NCBI RefSeq assembly: GCF_001443605.1 | Contig: NZ_CP013118.1 | Coordinates: 628,225-692,224 of the forward strand | DNA: 64,000 bases | Direction: 5' to 3' | From: Salinivirga cyanobacteriivorans | Lineage (GTDB): Bacteria; Bacteroidota; Bacteroidia; Bacteroidales; Salinivirgaceae | Part shown: positions 47,459 to 55,921 of the stretch, piece after piece | How the letters are laid out: each line of letters opens with the position of its first letter | Position numbering within the stretch: position 1 is the first letter of the stretch | Position numbers and translations under genes: made by a program | The notes under the pieces: model-generated | What the model was told of the DNA's origin: nothing | The model's input: the letters and a program-made list of their open reading frames with translations, nothing else | The model's database searches: none

Positions 47459-48391
47459 ATGAAGATCCTGCGTCAATTATTTTATTTCGTCAGCGGAGCG
47501 ATGATTTTAAGTATCTTTTCCACACTTCAAAAATTTTTGGCCGGGTACGAAATTCATATAAACGGGTATTATGTTCCTGTAATTTTCGGCGGTGTTGTCG
47601 GAGTTATTTTAGGAAATCTGTATGTTTATCAACTACATCAAAAGAAAAAACTTCTGGCAAAAAACAGTGATTATCTGGAAGCAAAGCGAAAAGCCGAAGA
47701 AAATGACCGACTAAAAACAGCTTTTCTCACTAATATGAGCCATGAAATCCGTACGCCTTTAAACGGAATCATGGGCTTTACACATATTTTAAGCTCAAAA
47801 AATTACACCCGTGAACAACAACTTAAATATCTGAATATAATAACGCAAAGCAGCAATCGGTTACTCACTCTTATCACCGATATTATAGATATATCGAAGA
47901 TTGAAGCCGGGGGCTATACCATAAAAAAGCAAACCTATAACATAAATGAACAAACAAATTATCTTTTAAATTTTTTTATACCCAGGTGTACGGAAAAAGG
48001 CTTAAGATTAATATTAAAAAACGGATTGCCTGATGAAAAGGCACTACTCCATTCTGATAAAGAGAAGGTTTGTGCCATTTTGATCAATCTCATTAAAAAC
48101 GCAATTAAATTTACCGATTCGGGGAAAATTGAGTTCGGGTATCATGATTATAGCAACCATATTGAGTATTTCGTAGAAGATACAGGAATAGGAATACCTG
48201 CAGCGCGCCAGGAAGCTATTTTCGAACGTTTTATCCAGGGCGACATAGACGACAAAGAGGTAAGGGAGGGCGCCGGACTTGGATTATCCATAGCCAAACA
48301 TTTTACCGAGATATTGAATGGCAAAATTACCGTAAGATCGGAGCCCGGCAAAGGATCATATTTCCGGGTTCGACTGCCTAAAACTTCATGA
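47459..48391 (+). CDS. Membrane-anchored sensor histidine kinase
   Basis: 310 residues. Two N-terminal hydrophobic helices (about 5-28 and 38-60) separated by a very short loop leave almost no periplasmic sensor. A short coiled linker leads to the HisKA domain with NMSHEIRTPLNGIMGF (phospho-His near residue 95) and then HATPase motifs LINLIKNAIKFTDSG (N box), VEDTGIGIPAARQ (G1) and GAGLGLSIAKH (G2). It has no receiver domain and no adjacent regulator gene, so it is an orphan kinase. It may sense through its membrane helices or a partner protein. Confidence 0.92.
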   Translation: MKILRQLFYFVSGAMILSIFSTLQKFLAGYEIHINGYYVPVIFGGVVGVILGNLYVYQLHQKKKLLAKNSDYLEAKRKAEENDRLKTAFLTNMSHEIRTPLNGIMGFTHILSSKNYTREQQLKYLNIITQSSNRLLTLITDIIDISKIEAGGYTIKKQTYNINEQTNYLLNFFIPRCTEKGLRLILKNGLPDEKALLHSDKEKVCAILINLIKNAIKFTDSGKIEFGYHDYSNHIEYFVEDTGIGIPAARQEAIFERFIQGDIDDKEVREGAGLGLSIAKHFTEILNGKITVRSEPGKGSYFRVRLPKTS

Positions 48392-48531
48392 TTTTATTGC
48401 TAAGAAACACTCAAAAAAGTAATAACAGTAACCAAACAAATAATAAAGGCTCCACTGTATTAATCGCAGCGAAGCCTCTACAAATAGTTTTAATATATAT
48501 GCTCCTTCAATTGAAGTGGAACTGTGTAAAA

Positions 48532-49017
48532 TCAATCGGTTTCATTATCAGCCCGTAACCTTCCGCCACGCACTGTAGCACCAAGTGTGATACCTGCACT
48601 TACCACAACAAGGTTTTTTATAATGTACTGACCTTCAAATGTTAGTCCGTAAGGAAAAACAGTAAAGACTTCATTAGGAAACAAGAACACCGGCGTAAAA
48701 GTGCCAATCATTTGCAGGTACAATAATAAGAGTGTTTCGCGTAGGAAAATATTAAAAAGCAAACCAATACCAATCAGAACCTCCCAGATTGCAAGACCAT
48801 ATAGAATTAATTTCTCTGGCAATAAACCAAATGTAATAACATCTATGGTTTGTACGGCTAGACCCTGTGCCGGGCTTAACCCCTCAAAAAACTTCAGGGC
48901 GCCAAACCAAAAAAAGATTAAACCTATACTGATTCTGAGCAATTTAATACCCTGATTAGCCATCCAGTATGTAATTCTCTTATCTATTTTATCAAAAGTA
49001 TTACCTCTTAAATTCAT
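48532..49017 (-). CDS. DoxX/YkgB-like (DUF417-type) membrane protein
   Basis: 161 residues with four hydrophobic helices: about 26-44, 66-90, 92-110 and 130-150. ISIGLIFFWFGALKFFEGLSPAQGL-like sequence near the N-terminus is typical of the DoxX/YkgB group; only the first part is quoted here as RISIGLIFFWFGALKF. Members are associated with respiratory or redox stress functions but remain poorly defined. It is the last gene of a six-gene minus-strand operon, four bp after an SDR gene. Confidence 0.78.
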   Translation of the reverse strand: MNLRGNTFDKIDKRITYWMANQGIKLLRISIGLIFFWFGALKFFEGLSPAQGLAVQTIDVITFGLLPEKLILYGLAIWEVLIGIGLLFNIFLRETLLLLYLQMIGTFTPVFLFPNEVFTVFPYGLTFEGQYIIKNLVVVSAGITLGATVRGGRLRADNETD

Positions 49018-49021
49018 TATT

Positions 49022-49714
49022 TTAAATTTTTAAATTCGACAATCCGCCATCAACCGGGATAACCTGGCCGGTGATGAAACGTGAACGCTCACTTAATAAA
49101 AATGCAGCTAATTCAGCTATATCTTCAGGGTCACCAATTTGGTTGAGGGGATGACGCGCTTTACTACGTTCCAGCTTATCGTCAGAATTTATAAATCGCT
49201 CAGCCATTTGGGTATTTGTCAAGGATAATGCAAGGGCATTAAACCTTATCCGGGGTGCATATTCTGCTGCCAGTGCCCTGGTTAAGCCTTCAACTGCTCC
49301 TTTTGCCATTGCAACAGATGCATGAAAAGGCATGCCTGTTTGAACAGCTACACTGGAAAACATCAATGCAGCGGAGTTGTTTACCATTTTGGGCAACACC
49401 CATTGAAAAAACCGTGTAGCTCCACCAACATTCACGGCCCAGTCTGATTCAAAATCGCTGCTCCTGAACCGTTTAAAAGGTTTTAAATTTATCGTACCTG
49501 GCATATAAACCGTACCATGTATTTCTTCCGGTAAAAAAGCTGTTGGAAGTTCATCTTTCAATACATCAGTTTGGGCAAAATGAATTTTATTTTTGTTTAA
49601 GATATCATCAGTTCTGGATAAACAATACATATTGACATCCTGATGAGCAAGTTTCTGAATTATAGATTTTGCTATGGTAGAACTGGCTCCTGCTATTACA
49701 ATATTTCGTTCCAT
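49022..49714 (-). CDS. SDR-family NAD(P)-dependent oxidoreductase
   Basis: 230-residue classical short-chain dehydrogenase. The N-terminal IVIAGASSTIAKSIIQKL is a variant of the TGxxxGxG nucleotide motif (the last Gly is Ala). FSSVAVQTGMPFHASVAMAK shows the Ser, but the usual catalytic Tyr of YxxxK is replaced by Val in ASVAMAK, so activity is doubtful. The late segment RFITGQVIPVDGGLS is typical of the family. Substrate unknown. It belongs to the six-gene operon. Confidence 0.85.
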   Translation of the reverse strand: MERNIVIAGASSTIAKSIIQKLAHQDVNMYCLSRTDDILNKNKIHFAQTDVLKDELPTAFLPEEIHGTVYMPGTINLKPFKRFRSSDFESDWAVNVGGATRFFQWVLPKMVNNSAALMFSSVAVQTGMPFHASVAMAKGAVEGLTRALAAEYAPRIRFNALALSLTNTQMAERFINSDDKLERSKARHPLNQIGDPEDIAELAAFLLSERSRFITGQVIPVDGGLSNLKI

Positions 49715-49779
49715 TTTTTTATTTATGGAACACTATTAAAATTATTTTGTTTAATATTTTTATGTTTTCGTTAAACACA

Positions 49780-51234
49780 TTAACGATAGCGTATTAAATT
49801 TCTGATCATGCCAGAAAAAACAAAAAGATGGAAAGGCCAAACAGCATACCAGTACAATCTACCCCACAAGCCCTTAGGCCTAAAAGTAGCTGTTTGGTGC
49901 AAAATTGATTTGCCCTTGTGCTGCTTTATTCTATACTCGAGCCAGGCTTCACCCGGAAGTTTCATTTCAGCATAAAGTAAAAGTCTCGATCGATCTTTAG
50001 CAGCGTATATCACCCTCCAAAAATCAAGGGCCTCACCTGTTTTTATCACATCCGGGTTGGCCCTCCCCCGTCGCAGGCCTACTCCCCCTACTAACTTATC
50101 TAAAAAACCACGAAAGCCCCAAAGCCAGGTGGCATAATACCAGCCAATTGTACCACCAATCCTCCAAATATTTCTTTTTATGTCCTCTTCATTTCCGGTT
50201 ACATCTGCATGCTTAATATCTTTAAAACAGCCATAGGCAGGGACTTCTATATATTCATCGAGATGTGCCCCGAAAAAATCTTCATTAACAGCATCTTTCC
50301 AACTGGAGAGCACCAAGTTTTGAGCAATTCGCTCAAAAGCAAGCTCGACTGACTTTTCATAAGAAATCAGATCTATTGGAACCAACTCTTTAATTGAATT
50401 TTCCCTACACACTACATCAACTTTAAGACTATCGACCAAATTTACAGCAAGCTTATATGATGTTGCTGTTACGAAATACAACCAATATGATGACAAACGA
50501 GGAGTCATAACAGGTACAGAGATGATAAGTCGCCTGAGGTTACGCACTTTTGCAAACCTTTTCAGCATTTGCCGGTATGTGAGCACATCAGGGCCACCTA
50601 CATCAAAAGTACGATTATATGTCTGATTGCGCCCAACAACACCTGTTAGATACTCGATTATATTACGGACGGCAATGGGTTGAATTTTACTTTTAAGCCA
50701 CCTGGGAGCAACCATAACCGGAAGTTTCTCTACAAGATCGCGCATAATTTCAAAAGACGCGCTCCCCGACCCCACAATTATTGCGGCCCGAAGCACTGTC
50801 AAAGCAGCATTGGCATTTGCCAGAATCTGCTCAACATTTTGTCTGGAGGCTAAATGCTTACTAAGCTTATCTTCCGTACCAAGCCCGCTTAAATAGATGA
50901 TTTGCTGCGCACTTGTGGAATTAACCAATTGCACAAAGTTTTGTGCAGAGCGGGCTTCCATTTCATAAAATTTTCCAATACTACCACTCATTGAGTGCAC
51001 CAGGTAATAAGCAACATCTATGCTTTGTGGCAGAGCAAATCCCGCATCAGGGTTCAGTAAGTCCACTTCTAAAACCCTAATCTCTTTTAATATATATTCA
51101 GCCAGATTTAACCTGTTTTTATCCCGGGTCAAAGCATAAACATTATGCCCCTGATCGAGCAAAACAGGAATTAACCTTTTGCCTATATAACCGGTAGCTC
51201 CGGTTACAAGAATATTAAATTTGCGTTCGGGCAC
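49780..51234 (-). CDS. NAD(P)-binding SDR-like protein with C-terminal DUF2867 domain
   Basis: 484 residues. The N-terminal atypical SDR domain (NmrA/YbjT-like) begins ILVTGATGYIGKRLIPVL and continues with VAYYLVHSMSG. The C-terminal DUF2867 region spans roughly 330-480, with WRIGGTIGWYYATWLWGFRG and AEMKLPGEAWLEYRI. This two-domain arrangement is widespread but the substrate is unknown. It lies between a cation-efflux gene and an SDR gene, so a shared stress or redox role is possible. Confidence 0.88.
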   Translation of the reverse strand: MPERKFNILVTGATGYIGKRLIPVLLDQGHNVYALTRDKNRLNLAEYILKEIRVLEVDLLNPDAGFALPQSIDVAYYLVHSMSGSIGKFYEMEARSAQNFVQLVNSTSAQQIIYLSGLGTEDKLSKHLASRQNVEQILANANAALTVLRAAIIVGSGSASFEIMRDLVEKLPVMVAPRWLKSKIQPIAVRNIIEYLTGVVGRNQTYNRTFDVGGPDVLTYRQMLKRFAKVRNLRRLIISVPVMTPRLSSYWLYFVTATSYKLAVNLVDSLKVDVVCRENSIKELVPIDLISYEKSVELAFERIAQNLVLSSWKDAVNEDFFGAHLDEYIEVPAYGCFKDIKHADVTGNEEDIKRNIWRIGGTIGWYYATWLWGFRGFLDKLVGGVGLRRGRANPDVIKTGEALDFWRVIYAAKDRSRLLLYAEMKLPGEAWLEYRIKQHKGKSILHQTATFRPKGLWGRLYWYAVWPFHLFVFSGMIRNLIRYR

Positions 51235-51251
51235 AATTTATTATTTATCAA

Positions 51252-52133
51252 CTAACAATCTTTATACTCGCAATCTTCGGCCTCTTCGGGTAGTTCAGTT
51301 TCAATGGTGACGTGATTAATATTCACCTGATCGAAATATTTTCGAATCTCCTGACGCATTTGTATATCCTTTTCTGGATGCTTATCTGCTACAGCCACAT
51401 GCAAACTGGCAATATGGTATTCGCCATCGAGCGACCACACGTGTAAATCATGCACATTTTTCACACCATCAATTTTGGCAAGAGTTGCTATGGTCTTATC
51501 ATAGTCAAACTCTTTTGGCGACGCCTGAAGCACAACCTTCATCACACTCACTAATCCTTTTACGGCATTATATATAACCCACACAGCAATAACGAGGCTA
51601 AGCCATACATCTATGTTGTGCCAACCTGTAAAATAGATGACAACGCTAGCTATCAATACAGCAAACCAACCTAACACATCCTCAAGCAAATGCAGCATTA
51701 CCATTTGTGAGTTGAGTGATTTGTTTCGCCTCAAGCGCAACGCTGCCAATCCGTTTATTACAACACCGGCGAGTGCCAGATAGAACATTCCATCGGCCTT
51801 AACCTCTGCGGGATTCATTATTCGCTCAAAAATTTCTGTAAGCACAAATACAGTCCCAATAATGAGGACTACTGAATTTATTAAAGCTCCCAGCAGGGAA
51901 AAACGCCGATAACCATAGGTATAGTTAGCCGTGCGACCTTTCCGGCTGTATTTTTCAAAAAACCATGCTGCTCCCAGCGAAAGGCTATCACCCAAATCAT
52001 GTACAGCATCGGCAATAATTGCCATACTATTGGTTAAAATTCCACCAATAACCTCTGCAATGGCAAAAAGTAAGTTGAGCACAAAGGCAAACCTTATGTT
52101 ACCTGTGTGCTCATGATTATGATGTTGATGCAT
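51252..52133 (-). CDS. Cation diffusion facilitator (CzcD/ZitB-like zinc efflux)
   Basis: 293 residues with six transmembrane helices and a cytoplasmic C-terminal domain. A His-rich N-terminus (MHQHHNHEHTG) fits metal binding. The transport site is SMAIIADAVHDLGDSLSLG (Asp and His of helix II) with a matching HLLEDVLGWFAVLI in helix V. The C-terminus carries VKNVHDLHVWSLDG and ends in acidic and Cys residues (EEAEDCEYKDC). It would export Zn2+ or similar cations by proton antiport. It is placed 10-17 bp from redox genes on both sides. Confidence 0.92.
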   Translation of the reverse strand: MHQHHNHEHTGNIRFAFVLNLLFAIAEVIGGILTNSMAIIADAVHDLGDSLSLGAAWFFEKYSRKGRTANYTYGYRRFSLLGALINSVVLIIGTVFVLTEIFERIMNPAEVKADGMFYLALAGVVINGLAALRLRRNKSLNSQMVMLHLLEDVLGWFAVLIASVVIYFTGWHNIDVWLSLVIAVWVIYNAVKGLVSVMKVVLQASPKEFDYDKTIATLAKIDGVKNVHDLHVWSLDGEYHIASLHVAVADKHPEKDIQMRQEIRKYFDQVNINHVTIETELPEEAEDCEYKDC

Positions 52134-52143
52134 ATATTATTTT

Positions 52144-52860
52144 TTAATCACGAAAATCCATTATCGTTTCAGGATAATTTTCTGGATTTGCAATTACATC
52201 CGCCATATTTTCGGCTACTTCCTGCGGTGAAGTTAGCTGGTTGTTTTTTTTGAGCTCAACAAATTTATCTTTTGAACTGAATTGTTCATCGGGAACCTGC
52301 CTTATTTCACTCTGCATTTCAGTATCGATAATACCAGGAGCTATGCTAAATACCCGGAAATCGGTCCTACCTGCTTCAGCAATCTCTCCATCAAGCACCT
52401 GTGCAAACATTTCCAGACCTGCCTTGGTAGAACAGTAGGTACTCCATGAATTAACTACATGCCGTGCTGCTCCCGAACTTATATTGATAATCAATTTCTC
52501 AGCTTTTGTGCCGGCATAAGCATCCATAAAACTATTTATAAGAATAGCAGGAGCAATAAGATTCACATTATAACTCTGAACCATTTTCTGACTGCTCATT
52601 TTCCCGATATGATTGACATCGCCTAAAACACCGGAGTTATTGATTAAAACAACTTTATCAGCATCATTATATTGTTCAAATTCATATGCCTGAACAGCTT
52701 CAATCATATTCAGATCGAATACAACATGCCTGTAGCGCTCATGATTAATTGTTTGCCTGCGCGAAATACCGATTACAATATTGGATTCGTCTTCAAGTAA
52801 TTTTTCAGCTATTGCTTTTCCAATGCCTCTGCTTGTACCTGTGATATAAAAATAGTTCAT
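52144..52860 (-). CDS. SDR-family oxidoreductase (sepiapterin/benzil reductase-like)
   Basis: 238-residue short-chain dehydrogenase. YITGTSRGIGKAIAEKLL is the NADP-binding motif, with VLINNSGVLGDV (structural Asn). The catalytic Ser and Tyr/Lys are in INISSGAARH and YCSTKAGLEM. The pattern resembles YueD/sepiapterin reductase. The substrate is probably a small carbonyl compound. It lies 10 bp from each neighbour in the six-gene operon. Confidence 0.88.
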   Translation of the reverse strand: MNYFYITGTSRGIGKAIAEKLLEDESNIVIGISRRQTINHERYRHVVFDLNMIEAVQAYEFEQYNDADKVVLINNSGVLGDVNHIGKMSSQKMVQSYNVNLIAPAILINSFMDAYAGTKAEKLIINISSGAARHVVNSWSTYCSTKAGLEMFAQVLDGEIAEAGRTDFRVFSIAPGIIDTEMQSEIRQVPDEQFSSKDKFVELKKNNQLTSPQEVAENMADVIANPENYPETIMDFRD

Positions 52861-52870
52861 GCTAATTGCT

Positions 52871-53533
52871 TTATTGTTCGTAAACTAGTTGATCTTCTTT
52901 AACCCCTAAATCTTTCAGGGTTTTTAATATTTGTTCTGTCATTTCCATTGTTCCGCAAACATAGAAGTATTTTGAAAAATCTTTCACATGATCCTGTAAA
53001 AATTTCTTATCGATTCTACCATGAAAGTATTGCTCATTTTTCTCTTGTGTAAGGGTATTAACGAATTTTAATCCCAGCATTTGCCTAAGTTCAATCTCCA
53101 GGATAATGTCCCGTTCTTTTTTATTACTGTACAAGAGGGTATTACCTTCAATTTTTCCGTCTTTCTCGAGTTTACGTAAAATAGCTATAAATGGTGTTAC
53201 GCCGGCACCACCAGCAATAAAATAGCCCGGACCTTTATAGCTAATAGTACCCCAGGAGTCACCAATTAGTAGTTCGTCATTTGTTTGCAGGTTATCAAAT
53301 TCCTGTGTTACTCCTTCTCTTTCATACATTTTAATGGTTAATTCGAGGTGTTCATCCTCGGGTAACGATGTAAATGTAAATGGGCGTTTTTCATCTTTAA
53401 AGCCTTCTTTATTAATGGCAACTTCTGTGGCCTGCCCCGGCTCGAAAGTGTATCCTTCTGGTTTTTCAGCAACAATACGTTTAACATCATGGGTTACATT
53501 ATCTATTGCTATTATTCGAACTGTATGTGTCAT
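52871..53533 (-). CDS. FAD-binding flavodoxin/ferredoxin-NADP reductase-like protein
   Basis: 220 residues. The FAD domain carries KRPFTFTSLPED, a variant of the RxYS motif in ferredoxin reductases. The NAD(P) domain has YFIAGGAGVTPFIAILRKL and YVCGTMEMTEQILKTL. No Fe-S domain is fused. It could shuttle electrons between NAD(P)H and flavodoxin or ferredoxin, which would fit a hydrogenase-containing organism. It is the first gene of the six-gene operon. About 100 bp upstream lies the hydG terminator. Confidence 0.87.
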   Translation of the reverse strand: MTHTVRIIAIDNVTHDVKRIVAEKPEGYTFEPGQATEVAINKEGFKDEKRPFTFTSLPEDEHLELTIKMYEREGVTQEFDNLQTNDELLIGDSWGTISYKGPGYFIAGGAGVTPFIAILRKLEKDGKIEGNTLLYSNKKERDIILEIELRQMLGLKFVNTLTQEKNEQYFHGRIDKKFLQDHVKDFSKYFYVCGTMEMTEQILKTLKDLGVKEDQLVYEQ

Positions 53534-53636
53534 TTGTTTAAGCTTTTAAGGTTTGTTTATTATCTAACAAAAAACCTTAATGAGTGTTTGCTTTCACTGC
53601 GTTTTCCTGGTAATTAATAAAGCGTGTGGCATAAAA

Positions 53637-53668
53637 AAAGCCGAAAGCCCCTTAGGGCAAACGGCTTT
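53637..53668 (-). terminator. Intrinsic terminator of the hyd maturation operon
   Basis: AAAGCCG (53637-53643) pairs with CGGCTTT (53662-53668), with an inner GCCC/GGGC stem. On the minus strand a run of T follows. It lies 36 bp after the hydG stop and separates that operon from the redox operon. Confidence 0.8.
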
Positions 53669-53703
53669 GCACATTTATTTTGTAAATAAAACCAAAAGAG
53701 ACG

Positions 53704-55134
53704 CTAAAAGTAGAGATCGCGTTCGCCTTGTTTAATCTTCTCAATACGGTCTCTAAGTTCTTCGATATTTTTAAACCTATCTAACTCTGTGTTGATGGTA
53801 TTCTCAATCACCTCCCAACCTTTCTTTGCTGTATTATCGGAGGCGTAATCTACCAGATATTCAGAAAGTGTTAGTATAGCATTGGGTGTACAATATCGTT
53901 TTATGAAACCCGGCACAGAAAACTCCATAAAATGCTCGCCGGTTCGCCCTAACCTATAGCAAGCTGTGCAAAACGATGGTAACTTGCCTGTGTCAAGCAA
54001 CTCATCTATAATTTCATTTAAAGAGCGATTATCATTAATCATGAACTGCTCACGATTAAGGTTTTGTTCTTCATTCTTGCTATCGTGATATGAACCCAGC
54101 TCCAGTTTTGTTCCTCCATCAATTTGCGATACTCCAAACTCAATGACCTCTTTTCGCACACTGGGGCTTTCGCGTGCTGTTAGAATCATTCCTGTATATG
54201 GCACAGCAAGGCGCAAAATGGCAACCAAGCGTTTAAAATCTTCGTCATTCACCATATATTTATCCGGCATATCAATGGAAGTACTATCTGTAATGCGGGG
54301 GAAAGACAACGTATGCGGACCTACATTATAGCAGGCTTCAAGGTGATTGGTGTGACGCACAAGCGCCATCACTTCAAATTTCCAGTCGTATAATCCAAAC
54401 AGTGCTCCAAGGCCAACATCATCGATACCAGCTTCCATAGCTCTGTCAAGCGAGGTTAGCCTGTAATTATAGTCAGCTTTTTTCCCGCCAAGATGGTATG
54501 ATTTATACACTTCAGGGTGATAGGTTTCCTGAAAAATTTGATATGTGCCTATACCGGCTTCATGTACTTTTTTAAAGCCTTCAAAATCTAAGGGAGCTGC
54601 GTTAATATTTACTCTTCGGATTTCACCATTTCCTTTTTTTACATTATATACAGTTTCTACTGTATGGGCGATGTAATCGGCATTGTATTTTGGATGTTCG
54701 CCATATACCAGTATCAAACGCTTTTGACCATTGTCTTCGAGTGCCTCAACCTCTTCCACAATTTCTTCATCAGTCAGGGTCATTCGCTCTGCTTCAGTAT
54801 TGGTAACGCGGAAACCGCAATACTTACAATTATTTGTACAATGGTTACCAATGTAGAGTGGAGCAAAAAGCACAATGCGGTTACCATAAACTTTTCGTTT
54901 TAACTCGCGTGCCCCTTCTTTAATATGTTCTATTAATTCAGGGTCATCAGCTTGCAAAAGGGTGGCTACTTCCTGAAGATTAAGCCTTTGTTTATCAAGC
55001 GATTTTTGAATAATCGCCTCAACCTTTTCCTTATCGGGTTTTGCTTCTTTCAAAAATGATTCAATCTCGTCTGCATCAATGAATGGTTTCATTGGACGAT
55101 CTTCAATACGATATTTTTCTGGAGTAAATTGCAT
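53704..55134 (-). CDS. hydG: [FeFe]-hydrogenase H-cluster radical SAM maturase HydG
   Basis: 476 residues. HydG splits tyrosine to give the CO and CN ligands of the hydrogenase H-cluster. The radical SAM cluster motif CTNNCKYC (C99, C103, C106) binds the main Fe-S cluster. The diagnostic C-terminal CX2CX22C motif starts in FCTACYRLGRTGEHF and ends in RYCTPNA; it binds the auxiliary cluster that carries the dangler iron. This separates HydG from ThiH. It is the last gene of a small operon with a TM1266-type regulator. HydE, HydF and the hydrogenase itself are not in the window. Confidence 0.95.
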   Translation of the reverse strand: MQFTPEKYRIEDRPMKPFIDADEIESFLKEAKPDKEKVEAIIQKSLDKQRLNLQEVATLLQADDPELIEHIKEGARELKRKVYGNRIVLFAPLYIGNHCTNNCKYCGFRVTNTEAERMTLTDEEIVEEVEALEDNGQKRLILVYGEHPKYNADYIAHTVETVYNVKKGNGEIRRVNINAAPLDFEGFKKVHEAGIGTYQIFQETYHPEVYKSYHLGGKKADYNYRLTSLDRAMEAGIDDVGLGALFGLYDWKFEVMALVRHTNHLEACYNVGPHTLSFPRITDSTSIDMPDKYMVNDEDFKRLVAILRLAVPYTGMILTARESPSVRKEVIEFGVSQIDGGTKLELGSYHDSKNEEQNLNREQFMINDNRSLNEIIDELLDTGKLPSFCTACYRLGRTGEHFMEFSVPGFIKRYCTPNAILTLSEYLVDYASDNTAKKGWEVIENTINTELDRFKNIEELRDRIEKIKQGERDLYF

Positions 55135-55168
55135 AAATGTTCTTTTTAACGGAAAATTACTTCCGTAT

Positions 55169-55420
55169 TCATTCTTTCTTTTCGAACCAACTTATGTTTA
55201 ACGCTCCTTTTATTTTAGCATCAAACTCTTTATTGGTTTCAGAAGGTATAATTATACCTATATCAGGGCTTAACTGTATGCGCCGGGCATTTTCAATATC
55301 TGCAATATTGCTCCATTTAAATGCCCACCGTTTACCGGTAATTTTACAAACAATTACATCTAACTGAAATTGCTCAGTCAGCCATTGCCCTAATTCTTCA
55401 TATTGATCTTTACGATCCAT
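55169..55420 (-). CDS. Small protein of unknown function in the hyd operon
   Basis: 83 residues, acidic-basic mixed and soluble, with no membrane helix or Cys motif. Segments such as KITGKRWAFKWSNIADIENA and LSPDIGIIIPSE do not match a family I recognise. The start overlaps the end of the TM1266-type gene by 11 bp and it ends 34 bp before hydG. This tight coupling supports a real gene with a link to hydrogenase maturation or its control. Confidence 0.65.
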   Translation of the reverse strand: MDRKDQYEELGQWLTEQFQLDVIVCKITGKRWAFKWSNIADIENARRIQLSPDIGIIIPSETNKEFDAKIKGALNISWFEKKE

Positions 55421-55670
55421 AGTGCTCGTCTTTAATAAGTGCTGATTTTATTTGCACTCCCTCTAAACGTCCGAGCTGACCCGTAAGTGAACCAATTTCG
55501 TCGGTTGAACCTTCAAGCACAAGTGTAATCACATTTATGTCCTTCTCTTGCAAAGGAATACCCTGTCGACCAATAACAATATTGGCATGTGCAGAAACAA
55601 TTTTATTAAGCTTGATAATAGCAGCTTTGTCTCTAATTACCAGGACAGCTGCACCAATTCGCCTTTCCAT
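55410..55670 (-). CDS. TM1266-family iron-only hydrogenase system putative regulator
   Basis: 86 residues, a small ferredoxin-like (ACT-like) fold. It begins RRIGAAVLVIRDKAAIIKLN and carries IVIGRQGIPLQEKDINVITL and GSTDEIGSLTGQLGRLEGV. These are the core features of the TM1266/NikR-C-like proteins found beside HydE, HydF or HydG genes. Function is inferred from context across genomes; it probably senses a ligand, not DNA, because no DNA-binding domain is present. A good Shine-Dalgarno GGAGG lies eight bases before the ATG. Confidence 0.88.
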   Translation of the reverse strand: MERRIGAAVLVIRDKAAIIKLNKIVSAHANIVIGRQGIPLQEKDINVITLVLEGSTDEIGSLTGQLGRLEGVQIKSALIKDEHYGS

Positions 55671-55678
55671 CAGCCTTA

Positions 55679-55683
55679 CCTCC
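55679..55683 (-). promoter_or_regulatory. Shine-Dalgarno of the TM1266-type gene
   Basis: The minus strand reads GGAGG followed by eight bases and ATG. It is one of only two clear Shine-Dalgarno sequences noticed in the window. Confidence 0.65.
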
Positions 55684-55712
55684 GGATCAGTTTAAGTTTT
55701 ACAGAATCCTTA

Positions 55713-55730
55713 CAATGCACATGTGCATTG
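55713..55730. promoter_or_regulatory. 18-bp perfect palindrome, candidate operator
   Basis: CAATGCACATGTGCATTG is a perfect dyad in the 251-bp region between the hyd operon (minus) and the cNMP/thioredoxin-reductase-like gene (plus). It is well placed to bind a dimeric regulator for one or both. The regulator is unknown; it does not match the FNR consensus. Confidence 0.5.
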
Positions 55731-55921
55731 CGCAGATATGTAAATATACAACAAAAACCTTACGTTTAAAAACGAATATGTTGCAAAACAGATTTCCTTG
55801 CAGTGTTTTATAATTTGACGGTTGGCTTCACATTAATTGTCGAATAATAAGAAATTACAATAATTCCCCATTGCGAGACAACCATTAAGCCAATGAGTAG
55901 TTTAGTTATAAAATAGTTTCA

